64,000 nucleotides of DNA from VBDM01 sp964430565 (GCA_964430565.1 CAYSFD010000011.1:6603-70602); one strand, 5' to 3'. Numbered from the stretch's first letter, positions 8,041 to 16,689 are shown. Numbers and translations are program-made. The notes: generated by a model from the sequence alone, not told the origin.

Positions 8041-9312
8041 TCAGATAACCAGGATCGCTCGATAGTCGTTGACGTTTGTGCGGGTCGGGCCGGTTACGAT
8101 GAGGTCTTCGATCCCGGAGAAAAAGCTGTAGCTGTCGTTGTCGGCGAGCAGCTTGTTCGCATCCAGTCCCAGCTTCGCCCCGCGCTCGATCGAGTCGGGA
8201 AGGAGCACGGCGCCGGCGTTATCTTCCGATCCGTCGATGCCGTCGGTGTCACAAGCGATTGCCCGGACACCGGGAAGTCCAGTCAGTTCGATCGCGAGCG
8301 AAAGCAGGAATTCAGTGCATCGGCCGCCGCGGCCTGTGCCGCGCATGGTGACGGTGCACTCCCCGCCCGAAATCAGCGCGACCGGTGGTTTCTCTGGATC
8401 CCCGTACCGAGAGATCCGCCGCGTGAGCGTGGCCTGCGCTGTGGCCACCTCGCGCGCTTCGCCGGTGACGCTGTCGCCGATAATTACGGCCGGAATCCCG
8501 TGCTGCCGAAAGAAATCCGAGGCGGCGTGCAGGGATTGTCGAGCGGTGGCGATGATTCGGTTCTCGACGCGGGCGAAAATCCTGTCTCCGGGCTTGGGCG
8601 TCTCCGGAATCTCGCCTCGCGCTCCACGCTCGAGGTGTTCTTTCACCGAAGCGAACGAGTTGACGCCGTAGCGATCTAAAAGTTCGAGCGCGTCGCGGTA
8701 GGTGGTCGGATCAGGAGCGCAGGGACCCGAGGCGATGTGGGTCGGATCGTCGCCGGTTACATCCGAGATGATGAGCGCGAGTACCGTTGCCCTGCACGCG
8801 GCAGCGAGCCGACCGCCGTGGATTGCGGAAAGATGCTTTCGCACGGTGTTCATGTCCTGGATCGGAGCGCCGCTCCGCAGCAGCTCTCTCGTCGTCGCCC
8901 TCAAGGCGTCCATGGATACGCCCTCTGCGGGGAGGGCGAGCAGTGCCGAGCCGCCGCCGGAGACAAGCACAAGCAACAGTTCGCCCGGAGCAAGCGTCTC
9001 GACCTTGCGCAGAACCTCCCTTGCTGCGGCTTCGCCCGCCGCGTCCGGCACCGGGTGCCCGGCTTCGATCACCTTGATGCGGCGCGTCGGTACGCCGTGG
9101 CCGTAACGGGTGAGGACCAGACCCTCCAGCGGCGCGTCCTGCGGCCAGTGCCGCTCGACCGCAAGCGCCATCGAGGCCGCAGCCTTCCCGGCGCCGACGA
9201 CGAGCGTCCGTCCCGTGGGCGGCGCGGGCAGGTGTTGCGGAAGGATCTTGAGGGGGTCGGCGGCCCCAACGGCGGCGTGGAAACTCCCGAGGAGAAGCTG
9301 CTTGGGATCCAT
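8041..9312 (-). CDS. Glycerate 2-kinase / MOFRL family protein
   Basis: Predicted to phosphorylate D-glycerate to 2-phosphoglycerate with ATP. Members are often annotated as hydroxypyruvate reductase TtuD or GckA. At 423 residues it has the normal length. Visible are VVGAGKAAASMA at about residues 38-49, the nucleotide-binding VSGGGSALLALP near 117-128, and a C-terminal MOFRL domain with CDTDGIDGSEDNAGAVL. It lies convergent to rplQ and upstream of a hydrolase on the same strand, which suggests a role in disposal of small hydroxy acids. The precise substrate cannot be read from the sequence. Confidence 0.88.
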   Translation of the reverse strand: MDPKQLLLGSFHAAVGAADPLKILPQHLPAPPTGRTLVVGAGKAAASMALAVERHWPQDAPLEGLVLTRYGHGVPTRRIKVIEAGHPVPDAAGEAAAREVLRKVETLAPGELLLVLVSGGGSALLALPAEGVSMDALRATTRELLRSGAPIQDMNTVRKHLSAIHGGRLAAACRATVLALIISDVTGDDPTHIASGPCAPDPTTYRDALELLDRYGVNSFASVKEHLERGARGEIPETPKPGDRIFARVENRIIATARQSLHAASDFFRQHGIPAVIIGDSVTGEAREVATAQATLTRRISRYGDPEKPPVALISGGECTVTMRGTGRGGRCTEFLLSLAIELTGLPGVRAIACDTDGIDGSEDNAGAVLLPDSIERGAKLGLDANKLLADNDSYSFFSGIEDLIVTGPTRTNVNDYRAILVI

Positions 9313-9394
9313 CCGGGGACTGTAGCGACTTTGCCCTATCGCGCCAAGGTCAGTGAGTCCGGTTCAGGCCAGAATACTCGTGATCGAGAACCCG

Positions 9395-10237
9395 TCATCC
9401 CATCATGTTCACAACCGCCTTGAACAAACTCGTCGCTGGATTACAGAGCTGGTCGAGCACGGTGAAATGGTTCGCCCCGGGACATGGTATGTCGGCGCGG
9501 AGCGCCTTGCCCCATTTTTCTGCGATCAGACGGTTTTGGATGTGAAACCCCTCGTTCTCCTCACTCCCGACTGCGGTGTAGAACGGGGCGTCGGTTGCGG
9601 GCGACAGGAATGCCGGGCTCACCTTGAGCGCGGATTTCCCGGTGAGCCGTACGTCACAATTGACTGAGGGCACCTTGACGATCTCGGTGAGGTCGTACAA
9701 GCCGCTGATCGAAAGTGCAGCCGATACTACGTTCTCCGGCAGGTCGGCGGAATACTTCGACCAAAGGCAGCACAACATCATCGCGGCAAGATGCCCTCCT
9801 GCCGAATGCCCGCAGACATTGAGTTTTCCGGAGGGCGCTCCGAAGTTGCCGCCGTTGCGGTACAGCCAGGCGCAGGCCTGCACCAACTGCATCACGATAT
9901 CTTCTACCTGTACGGCAGGACAAAGCGCGTAGTTGGGCACCGCGACGGTGATTCCCTCCCGGACAAGCGCGGGCGCAATGAACGAAAAGTGCTTCTTGTC
10001 CAGGGCGCGCCAATAGCCGCCGTGAATGTAGATCAGAAGGCCTTTGCTTTTTCCTTGTGCGCGAAAGATGTCGATCGTCTCCGAGTCTGTCGGGCCGTAG
10101 GGCACGTCCAGGTAGCACTCGAGGCTCGCGCGTGCCCGCTCGGCGTCTCGTTCCCAGCGGTCGAAAATCTTCTGGTGGTCGGCGACGACCAGCCTCGGGT
10201 TATAGAGCAGGTCGTAGTTGGTTTTTTCTGCGTTCAT
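9395..10237 (-). CDS. Alpha/beta hydrolase, arylformamidase-like
   Basis: The 280-residue protein shows the kynurenine formamidase/BNA7-like subgroup signature: oxyanion-hole HGGYW at residues 72-76, nucleophile elbow GHSAGG with Ser145, and a late catalytic His in GANHFTVLDQL. It has no signal peptide and is therefore cytoplasmic. It lies 54 bases downstream of the dioxygenase gene on the same strand, so the two are probably co-transcribed. Hydrolysis of an N-formyl or ester bond of an aromatic metabolite is the most likely activity; the exact substrate is inference. Confidence 0.75.
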   Translation of the reverse strand: MNAEKTNYDLLYNPRLVVADHQKIFDRWERDAERARASLECYLDVPYGPTDSETIDIFRAQGKSKGLLIYIHGGYWRALDKKHFSFIAPALVREGITVAVPNYALCPAVQVEDIVMQLVQACAWLYRNGGNFGAPSGKLNVCGHSAGGHLAAMMLCCLWSKYSADLPENVVSAALSISGLYDLTEIVKVPSVNCDVRLTGKSALKVSPAFLSPATDAPFYTAVGSEENEGFHIQNRLIAEKWGKALRADIPCPGANHFTVLDQLCNPATSLFKAVVNMMG

Positions 10238-10291
10238 TCTTAAAATGAAAGGCTACCCGCGCGCGGCCTTCTCCTGCAAACCCCTCAAGGC

Positions 10292-11332
10292 TCAGAACGC
10301 TTCGCGCCAGAGATCGAGCGCCTGCTGCACCGGGCGGTCGGAAAAACTGAAGAGCACGGATTGCTCTTCGGTCTCGAGACGGTACGGCATCCACGAGGGG
10401 CAGACGAACACGTCTCTGGGTCCAAAGGCGAGCGTCTCGCCATTGACGAGGCAGCGGCCGCTTCCCTCGACCACCGCATACACTGTCGCATCGGTGGACC
10501 GATAGTCCGCGCCCCTGAACCCTTTGGGCAACAGCTGCATGAATGTGCCGATCGTCGGCATCGCCCAGCCGCCGGTGACCGGGTTCATGTATTGCAGCTT
10601 GTGCCCCCAGCAGGGATGGAGGTCGTGCCCCGATTTCAGGGTTTCCAGCGCCCCGCGGGTGCGCTCGTACGGATACCAGAAAAGCGGCGAAGTGCGGCTC
10701 TTCGCTTTGTACTCGACCGGCTTCATCGTGTTGCCGAACTGCGCGAGGTTGTCGCCTTCGGTGCGGCTGGTATGCTGCGTCTCCTGCGCCCCTTTTTCCA
10801 TGAACTGCGCATCGAGCAACTCGACCAGCGGCACGTCCAGGCCGTCCAGCCATACCATCGGCTCGCTGGACGGATTGCCGTGGTCGTGGAAGGTCCACGA
10901 GGGCGTGATGACGAAATCGCCCACGTTCATGGTGACCTTTTCGCCGTCCACTGCCGTGTAGGCGCCGCTGCCGAGCAAGATGAAGCGCAGCGCCGATTGC
11001 GAGTGCCGGTGCGCCGGCGCAATTTCACCAGGCAGGATCAACTGCAATCCGGCATAAAGGCTGTGCGTGACGGCCGTCCGGCCGCGTAGCCCGGGGTTCT
11101 CGAGGACCAGCACGCGCCGCTCGGCTTCCTTGGCTGTAATGAGGCGACCGGCTTCCTGGACCCACGGCCACACCGTGTCCCATCTCCAGAGACAAGGCTT
11201 GCATGGAGTGTTGGGCGTTGGGGTGATTATGTCGTGCAGCACCTCCCACAGAGGGGCGCAATTCGCCTTGCTGATCCTGTCGTAAAAGGCCTTGCGCTCG
11301 GCGACCACGTTGGCTTGAAGTACGGCGGACAT
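10292..11332 (-). CDS. Gentisate 1,2-dioxygenase-like cupin enzyme
   Basis: Bicupin ring-cleaving dioxygenases of this family open gentisate or 1-hydroxy-2-naphthoate with non-haem Fe(II). The 346-residue length fits. The first cupin carries HRH (His108, His110) and His149 in TPSWTFHDHGN, the expected iron triad. The second cupin (about residues 240-340) lacks a comparable His set, as in known members. Maleylpyruvate isomerase and fumarylpyruvate hydrolase genes are not nearby, so the full gentisate pathway must lie elsewhere or the substrate differs. It appears to be the first gene of a short operon with the hydrolase. Confidence 0.83.
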   Translation of the reverse strand: MSAVLQANVVAERKAFYDRISKANCAPLWEVLHDIITPTPNTPCKPCLWRWDTVWPWVQEAGRLITAKEAERRVLVLENPGLRGRTAVTHSLYAGLQLILPGEIAPAHRHSQSALRFILLGSGAYTAVDGEKVTMNVGDFVITPSWTFHDHGNPSSEPMVWLDGLDVPLVELLDAQFMEKGAQETQHTSRTEGDNLAQFGNTMKPVEYKAKSRTSPLFWYPYERTRGALETLKSGHDLHPCWGHKLQYMNPVTGGWAMPTIGTFMQLLPKGFRGADYRSTDATVYAVVEGSGRCLVNGETLAFGPRDVFVCPSWMPYRLETEEQSVLFSFSDRPVQQALDLWREAF

Positions 11333-11484
11333 TGGCCCTCTCTAGTTCTAGTGTCTGAGTGGAACCTGACAAGCGATTTTCCGCCAACCGTTCGGTCACG
11401 GCAACCTCGCTGGGCATCGATGAATCCGGGCGGCTGACCGATTCCAGGGTACGCCAGGGTAGGTGCCGCTGAGGGTGGTCTCAA

Positions 11485-11500
11485 GTGGGAGTCAGCCCAC
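11485..11500. promoter_or_regulatory. Palindrome copy 1, candidate operator
   Basis: GTGGG-AGTCAG-CCCAC, a perfect 5-6-5 inverted repeat preceded by TCAA and followed by GTTTTTCC. The same architecture recurs 202 bases downstream, which points to a dimeric DNA-binding protein. The binding protein is unknown; the HTH-containing product of the downstream gene is one candidate. Confidence 0.4.
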
Positions 11501-11686
11501 GTTTTTCCAACGATCGATATGAAAACGCATTCAAGGGATGATCCCATGAACGAGATCCAACAAAAATGCACCCATACCTAAAGTAGCTATGACCAAGGAA
11601 GTAGTTACTTAACATTATGAATAACAACATAGTTACGGAGAGTAAACAGGCGCTTACTCAAGGAGACAGGCGACACACCTTTTCAA

Positions 11687-11702
11687 GTGGGCTAATTCCC
11701 AT
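11687..11702. promoter_or_regulatory. Palindrome copy 2, candidate operator
   Basis: GTGGG-CTAATT-CCCAT, again preceded by TCAA, is the second copy of the 5-6-5 palindrome. It is followed within 8 bases by CCCACGTTCG, resembling the right flank of copy 1. It ends 110 bases before the methyltransferase start, a suitable place for promoter control. Confidence 0.4.
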
Positions 11703-11812
11703 GTTCTATCCCACGTTCGTAATGGGCAAGATTGTGGTTGACCCTGGTCATGGGGCGTCCTGTAATAGTCCGCAACAGAGGTAGCGCCGGGGGGCGCGAA
11801 AAGGAGGGCGGT

Positions 11813-13237
11813 ATGACTGCCGAGCAATTATTGGGTGAAATCGCCGACTACTGTCGCAGCGTTGGCATGGCCGAATCGACGTTCGGACGGCGCGCCGTCA
11901 ACGACGGCAAGCTCGTCGGTCGCTTGCGGATTGGCGGACGCGTAACCATTGAGACGGTGGAGCGCGTGCGCACCTTTATGTCCGAGCACCGCACGATCGA
12001 GACCCGCGGTTTGGTGCGGCTGCGATCCTCAGTCGGAACTTTGGCCGGGAGTACGGGCGTAACTCCGACCCGGAACGCCGCAGAAGCAAGCCAGCCCGCG
12101 GTCTCGAAGGTCGAATCCAAGAACAACTTTCGGTTCTACGACAACCGCCAGAAATACCTGCTGTTCGTCAACACCTGCAGCGAGAAATGGGTGGTGGCCC
12201 AGCGCGTGGGCATGGAGCTCGCGAACATTCACCCCCGGCCTCCCGCGGTGCGGGTATTCGATGCGGGGGTCGGCGACGGCATGGTGCTCGCGCGCGTGAT
12301 GCGCGCCATGCACCAGCGCTATCCGACGATGCCGTTCTACATCGTCGGCAAGGAAATCAGCCTCGAGGACGTGCGGCTGGCGCTCGACCGCATGCCGGAC
12401 CGCTTTTTCGAGCATCCGTCGACGGTGCTGGTGATGACGAACCTCTACTATTCTGAAGCCCCGTGGCTCACGCCGAAGTCGGTTACAGCCGCGACCAGCC
12501 TCGTGTGGAAGGAGGTTGCTCTAACAGGAACGACCTCCAGCGAATTCGAACAGCAAATCACCGAGCTGCAGCCGTTTCTGAACGAGAACTGGCGGGCGAC
12601 GGTAAGCAAGGCGAGCGGCAACCCTGGTTATGCGAAGCCGGTCGTGCTGGTGTTCTACCGCGAAGACCACAAGTTCCTGCTCAACCAGGTCGTGCCCCGG
12701 CGGGGCGTGGCGCGCGCCGATTTCGATCTGGTGATCGCATCGCAGCCTTATCGGGCGCGCGCGTCGGTCGAGTTCAAGGCTGCGAAAGTGCTTGCGCCGC
12801 TCGCTCGAAGCCTCGCGCCGGGCGGGCGTCTCATCGCGATCCAATCGCACGGCCGCGATCCGGGTCTGGAGATAGTGCAGCGCATCTGGCCGGGCGAGAA
12901 CCCGTTCCAGACCGACCGTCATCAGCTGCTCAAGGCGACCCGCGCCGAGCTCGGTGCCGAGGGCCGCGACCTCAATTTCAACGCCTACGCAGATAACCGA
13001 TCGTTGTTTCGCTATGAAATGCACACCTTGCCCGAGGAAATCAGCGAGGCGATCGGCACCTCGACCCTGCTCGCCGCGTGGAACGCCGCAGTCTATGTGG
13101 CGCAGATCGAGGATCAGCGCTTGAGCGAGATCATGGGCGACCGAGGCTACCTCGACGCCACGCAGGAAGTGCTGCGCCGCCACGGGGGATTGTGGTTTCT
13201 CGACGAGTCCTATGTAGTCTCGCGCAAGCGCGACTGA
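11813..13237 (+). CDS. HTH domain fused to a SAM-methyltransferase-like domain
   Basis: The frame is open from 11732, but ATG 11813 has an AAGGAGGGCG ribosome-binding site and gives a 474-residue protein. Residues ~1-60 resemble a small helix-turn-helix module (STFGRRAVNDGKLVGRL). Residues ~61-115 are a linker. From ~140 a Rossmann-like methyltransferase core begins with the SAM-loop motif FDAGVGDG at 149-156. The C-terminal half includes LAPGGRLIAIQSHG, a typical motif after strand 5. The TGA stop overlaps the start of the next gene (TGATG), so the two are coupled. I do not recognise a characterised homologue. Methyl transfer is inferred from the fold, and the partner MetF-like protein suggests C1 metabolism. 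Confidence 0.7.
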   Translation: MTAEQLLGEIADYCRSVGMAESTFGRRAVNDGKLVGRLRIGGRVTIETVERVRTFMSEHRTIETRGLVRLRSSVGTLAGSTGVTPTRNAAEASQPAVSKVESKNNFRFYDNRQKYLLFVNTCSEKWVVAQRVGMELANIHPRPPAVRVFDAGVGDGMVLARVMRAMHQRYPTMPFYIVGKEISLEDVRLALDRMPDRFFEHPSTVLVMTNLYYSEAPWLTPKSVTAATSLVWKEVALTGTTSSEFEQQITELQPFLNENWRATVSKASGNPGYAKPVVLVFYREDHKFLLNQVVPRRGVARADFDLVIASQPYRARASVEFKAAKVLAPLARSLAPGGRLIAIQSHGRDPGLEIVQRIWPGENPFQTDRHQLLKATRAELGAEGRDLNFNAYADNRSLFRYEMHTLPEEISEAIGTSTLLAAWNAAVYVAQIEDQRLSEIMGDRGYLDATQEVLRRHGGLWFLDESYVVSRKRD

Positions 13238-14181
13238 TGCGCATGCAAATGGGTGTGACAATGGAACCTACCGTCGCGTCCCAAGACGTCGGTGTATCGC
13301 CGGACGGCGAGCGCCGCAACATTCAGGCTTTGCTAGCAGGGGCTTCGCTCGAAATGTCGTCGCGCGACCCGGCGGAGATCGACGCCTGTTTGGACCTTCT
13401 GGAACCGGGGACGGCCGTCTACATCAGCATGCCGCCGGGACAAACTTATCACGGGAATGTGGCTCTGGCCGCGCGCTTGAGACGCGCAGGCTTCAATCCG
13501 GTGCCGCACATCGCGGCGCGCCGCATCGCCAGCCGTGACGCGCTCGATGAATACCTTGAGCGCGCCGTTGGCGAGGCTGCCGTGGACAGCGCGCTTGTGA
13601 TTGCGGGCGACAGCGATCGGGCGAGCGGGCCGTTCGAGGCTAGCCTTGCGGTGCTCGAAACCGGTTTGTTCCAGCGGCACGGAATCGTGCATGTCGGCGT
13701 AGCGGGCTACCCCGAAGGTCATCCGGGAATCGCAGCCTCCGCACTCGAATCGGCGTTGGCCGCAAAGAAAAGCCTCGCCCGGCGCGCGGGTCTCGATCTT
13801 CGGATCGTCACGCAATTCTGCTTCGAGTCTGCGCCGGTGCTGTCGTGGGCGGCGAAGATGAGAGGACACGGCCTTCCGGTGTGCGTCGGGCTCTCGGGTC
13901 CGGCGAGCCTGCCTCGGCTGCTGAGATTTGCGGCCTTGTGCGGAATCGGGAATTCGGTCCGCGCCTTGAAGGCGCGCCCGCAGGCAATCACGCGGCTTCT
14001 TGTCGAAACCGGTCCGGAGGTGGTCGTGCGGGAACTGGCGCAGCACTTGGGGCCGCCGATAGCGGGCCTGCACTTCTTCTGCTTCGGCGGCCTGGTGCGC
14101 ACGGCGCGCTGGCTGCGCGCAGTGCGCGAAGAGCGTTTCGAGCTGACCGAGGACGGCGGGTTCCGGGTGGGTTCGGCTTAG
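13237..14181 (+). CDS. Methylenetetrahydrofolate reductase-like protein
   Basis: Divergent member of the MetF flavoprotein family, which reduces 5,10-methylene-THF to 5-methyl-THF. Family landmarks are PHIAARRIASRDALDEYL (folate/FAD barrel strand), ALVIAGD, and IVTQFCFES near the middle. The length of 314 residues from ATG 13237 is close to MetF at ~296; ATG 13261 would give 306. The upstream stop and the ATG overlap in TGATG, strong evidence of co-translation with the methyltransferase. A housekeeping metF would normally stand alone or with met genes, so this is more likely a specialised paralogue. Confidence 0.75.
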   Translation: MRMQMGVTMEPTVASQDVGVSPDGERRNIQALLAGASLEMSSRDPAEIDACLDLLEPGTAVYISMPPGQTYHGNVALAARLRRAGFNPVPHIAARRIASRDALDEYLERAVGEAAVDSALVIAGDSDRASGPFEASLAVLETGLFQRHGIVHVGVAGYPEGHPGIAASALESALAAKKSLARRAGLDLRIVTQFCFESAPVLSWAAKMRGHGLPVCVGLSGPASLPRLLRFAALCGIGNSVRALKARPQAITRLLVETGPEVVVRELAQHLGPPIAGLHFFCFGGLVRTARWLRAVREERFELTEDGGFRVGSA

Positions 14182-14286
14182 GCCAGCGGTCGGGGCCGCG
14201 CGGTCCTCGTTTCACGAAGATATTTCCGCAACCAGTCCGCTTGCCTTGTCGTGCTGGACGGGCACCGGGCTGTTGGGTAACATGCG

Positions 14287-14308
14287 GTTGACCATAATTC
14301 TGGTCAAC
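14287..14308. promoter_or_regulatory. Operator-like palindrome of the toxin-antitoxin operon
   Basis: GTTGACCA-TAATTC-TGGTCAAC is a perfect 8-6-8 inverted repeat ending 24 bases before the antitoxin ATG. Phd/YefM antitoxins repress their own operon by binding such sites. The left arm contains TTGACC, which could double as a -35 element. Confidence 0.65.
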
Positions 14309-14332
14309 TGAGAAAAGTTTCCCGGAGGCGAG

Positions 14333-14626
14333 ATGGCGAAAACTCTGCCCATATCGGAAGTGAAGGCGCGCCTGCCCGAGCTGGTCACGGGCGTGGAGGA
14401 ACGCGAAGAGGAAGTCGTGGTGACCCGCAACGGCCGGCCGGCAGCGGTGCTAGTGAGCTACGCGGAATTCGAGCGGCTCAAGGAAACGCTGGACGTGCTG
14501 AGCGCCCCCGATCTCATGCGCCAGATTGAGAAAAGCCGCGCGTTCTACGCCTCGGGCCGGAAAGGGGTCTCCTTTGAGGACGTGTTCGGAGAGCCGCTGC
14601 GTCCGGCCCGTAAGAGCAGCCGCTGA
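14333..14626 (+). CDS. Type II antitoxin, Phd/YefM family
   Basis: The 97-residue protein has the Phd fold signature: MAKTLPISEVKARLPELV at the N-terminus, then VVVTRNGRPAAVLVSYAEFERL. The N-terminal part binds operator DNA, and the C-terminal part (from ~60) neutralises the toxin. GGAGGCG precedes the ATG. Its TGA stop overlaps the toxin ATG by one base (TGATG), the usual coupled arrangement. Confidence 0.9.
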   Translation: MAKTLPISEVKARLPELVTGVEEREEEVVVTRNGRPAAVLVSYAEFERLKETLDVLSAPDLMRQIEKSRAFYASGRKGVSFEDVFGEPLRPARKSSR

Positions 14627-14913
14627 TGGCCGGCTATCGGCCGGACATTGCGCCACACGTCGCCGAGGTCATCCGGCATCTTCCGCCGGATGTGAAACGC
14701 AGTATCAAGGCCGCGATCCGGGCCTTGAGCGATAGTCCCACCGTCGGCGTGCCCCTGCAGAGGGAACTCGATGGATTGTGGAAATACCGCGTTAAGCGAT
14801 TCCGGATCGTGTACGCCATAGACCGGCCGCGGAAGGTCATCCGCATCGTTGCAGTGGGACACCGCCGCGCGATCTATGAGGAAATGGCCGATCTCATTCG
14901 ACGGCGCAGATGA
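14626..14913 (+). CDS. Type II toxin, RelE/ParE family
   Basis: A 95-residue basic protein with the RelE/ParE core: an N-terminal helical hairpin followed by LWKYRVKRFRIVYAID and VGHRRAIYEE. RelE-type members cleave mRNA on the ribosome and ParE-type members poison gyrase; the sequence alone does not decide. Full length and in frame with its antitoxin, so probably functional. Confidence 0.88.
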   Translation: MAGYRPDIAPHVAEVIRHLPPDVKRSIKAAIRALSDSPTVGVPLQRELDGLWKYRVKRFRIVYAIDRPRKVIRIVAVGHRRAIYEEMADLIRRRR

Positions 14914-14948
14914 GGCGGGCCTGAAGCTGGCCGGAAGCGGGGCGGGAA

Positions 14949-15518
14949 ATGAAATTTCAGATGGCCAAGAATTCGCTGTTCGCGATCCTGCTGCGCTCGC
15001 CGTGGTGGATAAGCATCCTCATCGCTGCGGGGATCGTCATGGCGGCAAGGCTCGTGGTGCCCGAGGTCTATGCTTTCTTCGCCGCGCTGCCGTTCATCGT
15101 GATCGGGGGCGTTGCCGGCTGGCGGCAGCTTCGCGCACCGAGCGCCGCGCGGGTCGCCGAGACGCTCGAGGCGGTCCGCGCGATGTCGTGGGGGGATTTT
15201 TCCAGCGCGCTGGCCGACGCACTCCGCGATGAAGGCTACGCCGTGACCCGGCTCAGCGGCGCGGCGGCTGACTTCGAGCTCGCCAAGGCGGGACGAATCT
15301 CGCTGGTCGGGTGCAAGCGTTGGAAGGCCGCGCACACCGGCGTCGATCCGCTGCGCGAACTGGATGATGCCAAGCGCGCGAGAGAGGCACACGAGTGCAT
15401 CTATGTCGCCGCAGGCGAGATTACCGTCGGCGCGCGCGCGTTCGCGGGCGAAAGGAACATCCGGCTGATTCACGGCGCGGAGCTTGTAAAGCTGCTGCCG
15501 CGGGTTCGGCGCAGGTAA
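14949..15518 (+). CDS. Membrane-anchored Mrr-like restriction endonuclease-fold protein
   Basis: A 189-residue protein with two hydrophobic segments at ~15-33 and ~38-55, then a soluble domain resembling the catalytic core of Mrr-type enzymes. It has a helix with GDFSSALADALRDEGYAV, an Asp-centred ADFELAKAG strand and SLVGCKRWK. Active Mrr nucleases usually show (Q/E)xK in the last motif (for example QCKRW); here the expected Gln is Gly, so catalysis may be weakened. It starts 35 bases after the toxin gene. Function unproven: DNA cleavage, DNA sensing at the membrane, or a degenerate nuclease are all possible. Confidence 0.6.
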   Translation: MKFQMAKNSLFAILLRSPWWISILIAAGIVMAARLVVPEVYAFFAALPFIVIGGVAGWRQLRAPSAARVAETLEAVRAMSWGDFSSALADALRDEGYAVTRLSGAAADFELAKAGRISLVGCKRWKAAHTGVDPLRELDDAKRAREAHECIYVAAGEITVGARAFAGERNIRLIHGAELVKLLPRVRRR

Positions 15519-15705
15519 TCGGAGACACGGGCGGGAGAACGCCCGTTGCAGTGGCGCTGGCGCATTAGGTGCCTGCGTATCCGTTTCGACGCCTTGGGCG
15601 ACCACCTTGGTACCTCTTGGCCGGCCCGTGCCCCTCGGAATTCGAAAAACTTTATCTCCCTGGTAAGGAAATTACGCCGGCACGGGTCTATCGATCAGGA
15701 GTGCC

Positions 15706-16497
15706 ATGAATAGAGCCTGGATATATCCGTTCGTCGCCGCGCTGGGCGTGGGAATGAGCCATTCCTCAATCGTTGAAGCCCGGTGCGAGACACGGAGTCC
15801 CGCGCACACGGTCGCCCTGCTCGAGCTCTACACCTCGGAGGGCTGCGACAGCTGCCCGCCGGCCGACCGCTGGCTGAGCGCGACCGGCCGTGACGAACCG
15901 GGGGCCGACAGCGTCGTGCTCCTCGCCTTGCACGTGGACTACTGGGACCGGCTGGGGTGGCCGGATCGCTTCGCCAGCGCCCGCTTCACGGAGCGCCAGC
16001 AAACGCTCGCCCGGCTCTCGAGAAGCCGCGCGGTCTACACCCCCGGCGTGTTCCTGAACCAGCGAGAGTTCCGCGGCTGGCGTTCGCAGCCGGACTTCCG
16101 CGACACGCTGCGCGCGATCAACGCCAAACCCGCAGGCGCCGATATCCGCATCGAGCTTGACCCGCCCTCAGGCGGTGGGATCGCGCTCCAGACTGACTTC
16201 CGGGTGAGGCCCGGTGCAGCAGCCAGACAGCCGCAGGGTTTCGTCGCGCTTTACGAGAACCGGCTGATTACCGATGTCCGGGCCGGCGAGAATCGCGGCG
16301 TCAAGCTGCAGCACGATTACGTCGTGCGCCAATGGATCGGGCCGATTGATATCCCCGGCGCGGCGCAATTCAAACGGACGCTCGCGCTGGAGCGCGAGTG
16401 GAAGGCAAAGGACCTCGGCGTGGCCGCGTTCGTCCAGGATCTCGCGAGCGGCGAGATCCTCCAGGCGACGGCGCTGCCGGCCTGCATCGAGGGATGA
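15706..16497 (+). CDS. DUF1223 family periplasmic thioredoxin-fold protein
   Basis: The 263-residue product begins with a hydrophobic signal-like segment and carries the DUF1223 signature ELYTSEGCDSCPPADRWL, with a CxxC pair at Cys47 and Cys50 in a thioredoxin-like context. It also has LHVDYWDRLGWPDRF and TPGVFLNQRE further on, diagnostic of the family. DUF1223 proteins have no settled biochemical role; the CxxC suggests thiol redox work in the periplasm. A tiny lipoprotein gene and a DUF3179 gene follow on the same strand. Confidence 0.85.
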   Translation: MNRAWIYPFVAALGVGMSHSSIVEARCETRSPAHTVALLELYTSEGCDSCPPADRWLSATGRDEPGADSVVLLALHVDYWDRLGWPDRFASARFTERQQTLARLSRSRAVYTPGVFLNQREFRGWRSQPDFRDTLRAINAKPAGADIRIELDPPSGGGIALQTDFRVRPGAAARQPQGFVALYENRLITDVRAGENRGVKLQHDYVVRQWIGPIDIPGAAQFKRTLALEREWKAKDLGVAAFVQDLASGEILQATALPACIEG

Positions 16498-16536
16498 CCA
16501 CCGATTTTTCAACGTCACATCACAAGGGGAAATGAA

Positions 16537-16689
16537 ATGGAAAAGCTGCTGGCGATGGTTTTTGCGGGTTGCATGGTGATTGCTGCGGGCGGCTGCGCCT
16601 CCGACATGAGCAAGGACGAAATGATGAAGAAGGAAGAGATGATGAAGAAAGAAGAAATGATGAAGAAGGACGGGATGATGAAAAAGTAA
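16537..16689 (+). CDS. Small Met/Lys/Glu-repeat lipoprotein
   Basis: A 50-residue ORF at ATG 16537 with AGGGGAA upstream. The first ~20 residues are a lipoprotein signal (AAGGC lipobox, Cys20). The mature part is almost entirely built from tandem copies of a five-residue unit of the type M-M-K-K-E or M-M-K-K-D. Its TAA stop shares bases with the ATG of the next gene (TAATG), so the two are translationally coupled. A metal-binding (methionine-rich) or structural role at the membrane is possible but speculative. Too short for most automatic callers. Confidence 0.65.
   Translation: MEKLLAMVFAGCMVIAAGGCASDMSKDEMMKKEEMMKKEEMMKKDGMMKK

Larger units (their letters stand above)
11333..11812. other. 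480-base divergent intergenic region, AT-richer, no gene seen
   Basis: No credible coding sequence was found here. The stretch separates the minus-strand dioxygenase from the plus-strand methyltransferase and so must hold both promoters. It contains an AT-rich core (about 11575-11660) with the heptamer TAGTTAC twice (11602-11608 and 11630-11636), and two copies of a GTGGG-N6-CCCAY palindrome, annotated separately. Confidence 0.6.

Noticed and set aside
9069..9423. Short frames around the start of the glycerate kinase gene
   Set aside because: They overlap the kinase N-terminus out of frame and lack ribosome-binding sites.
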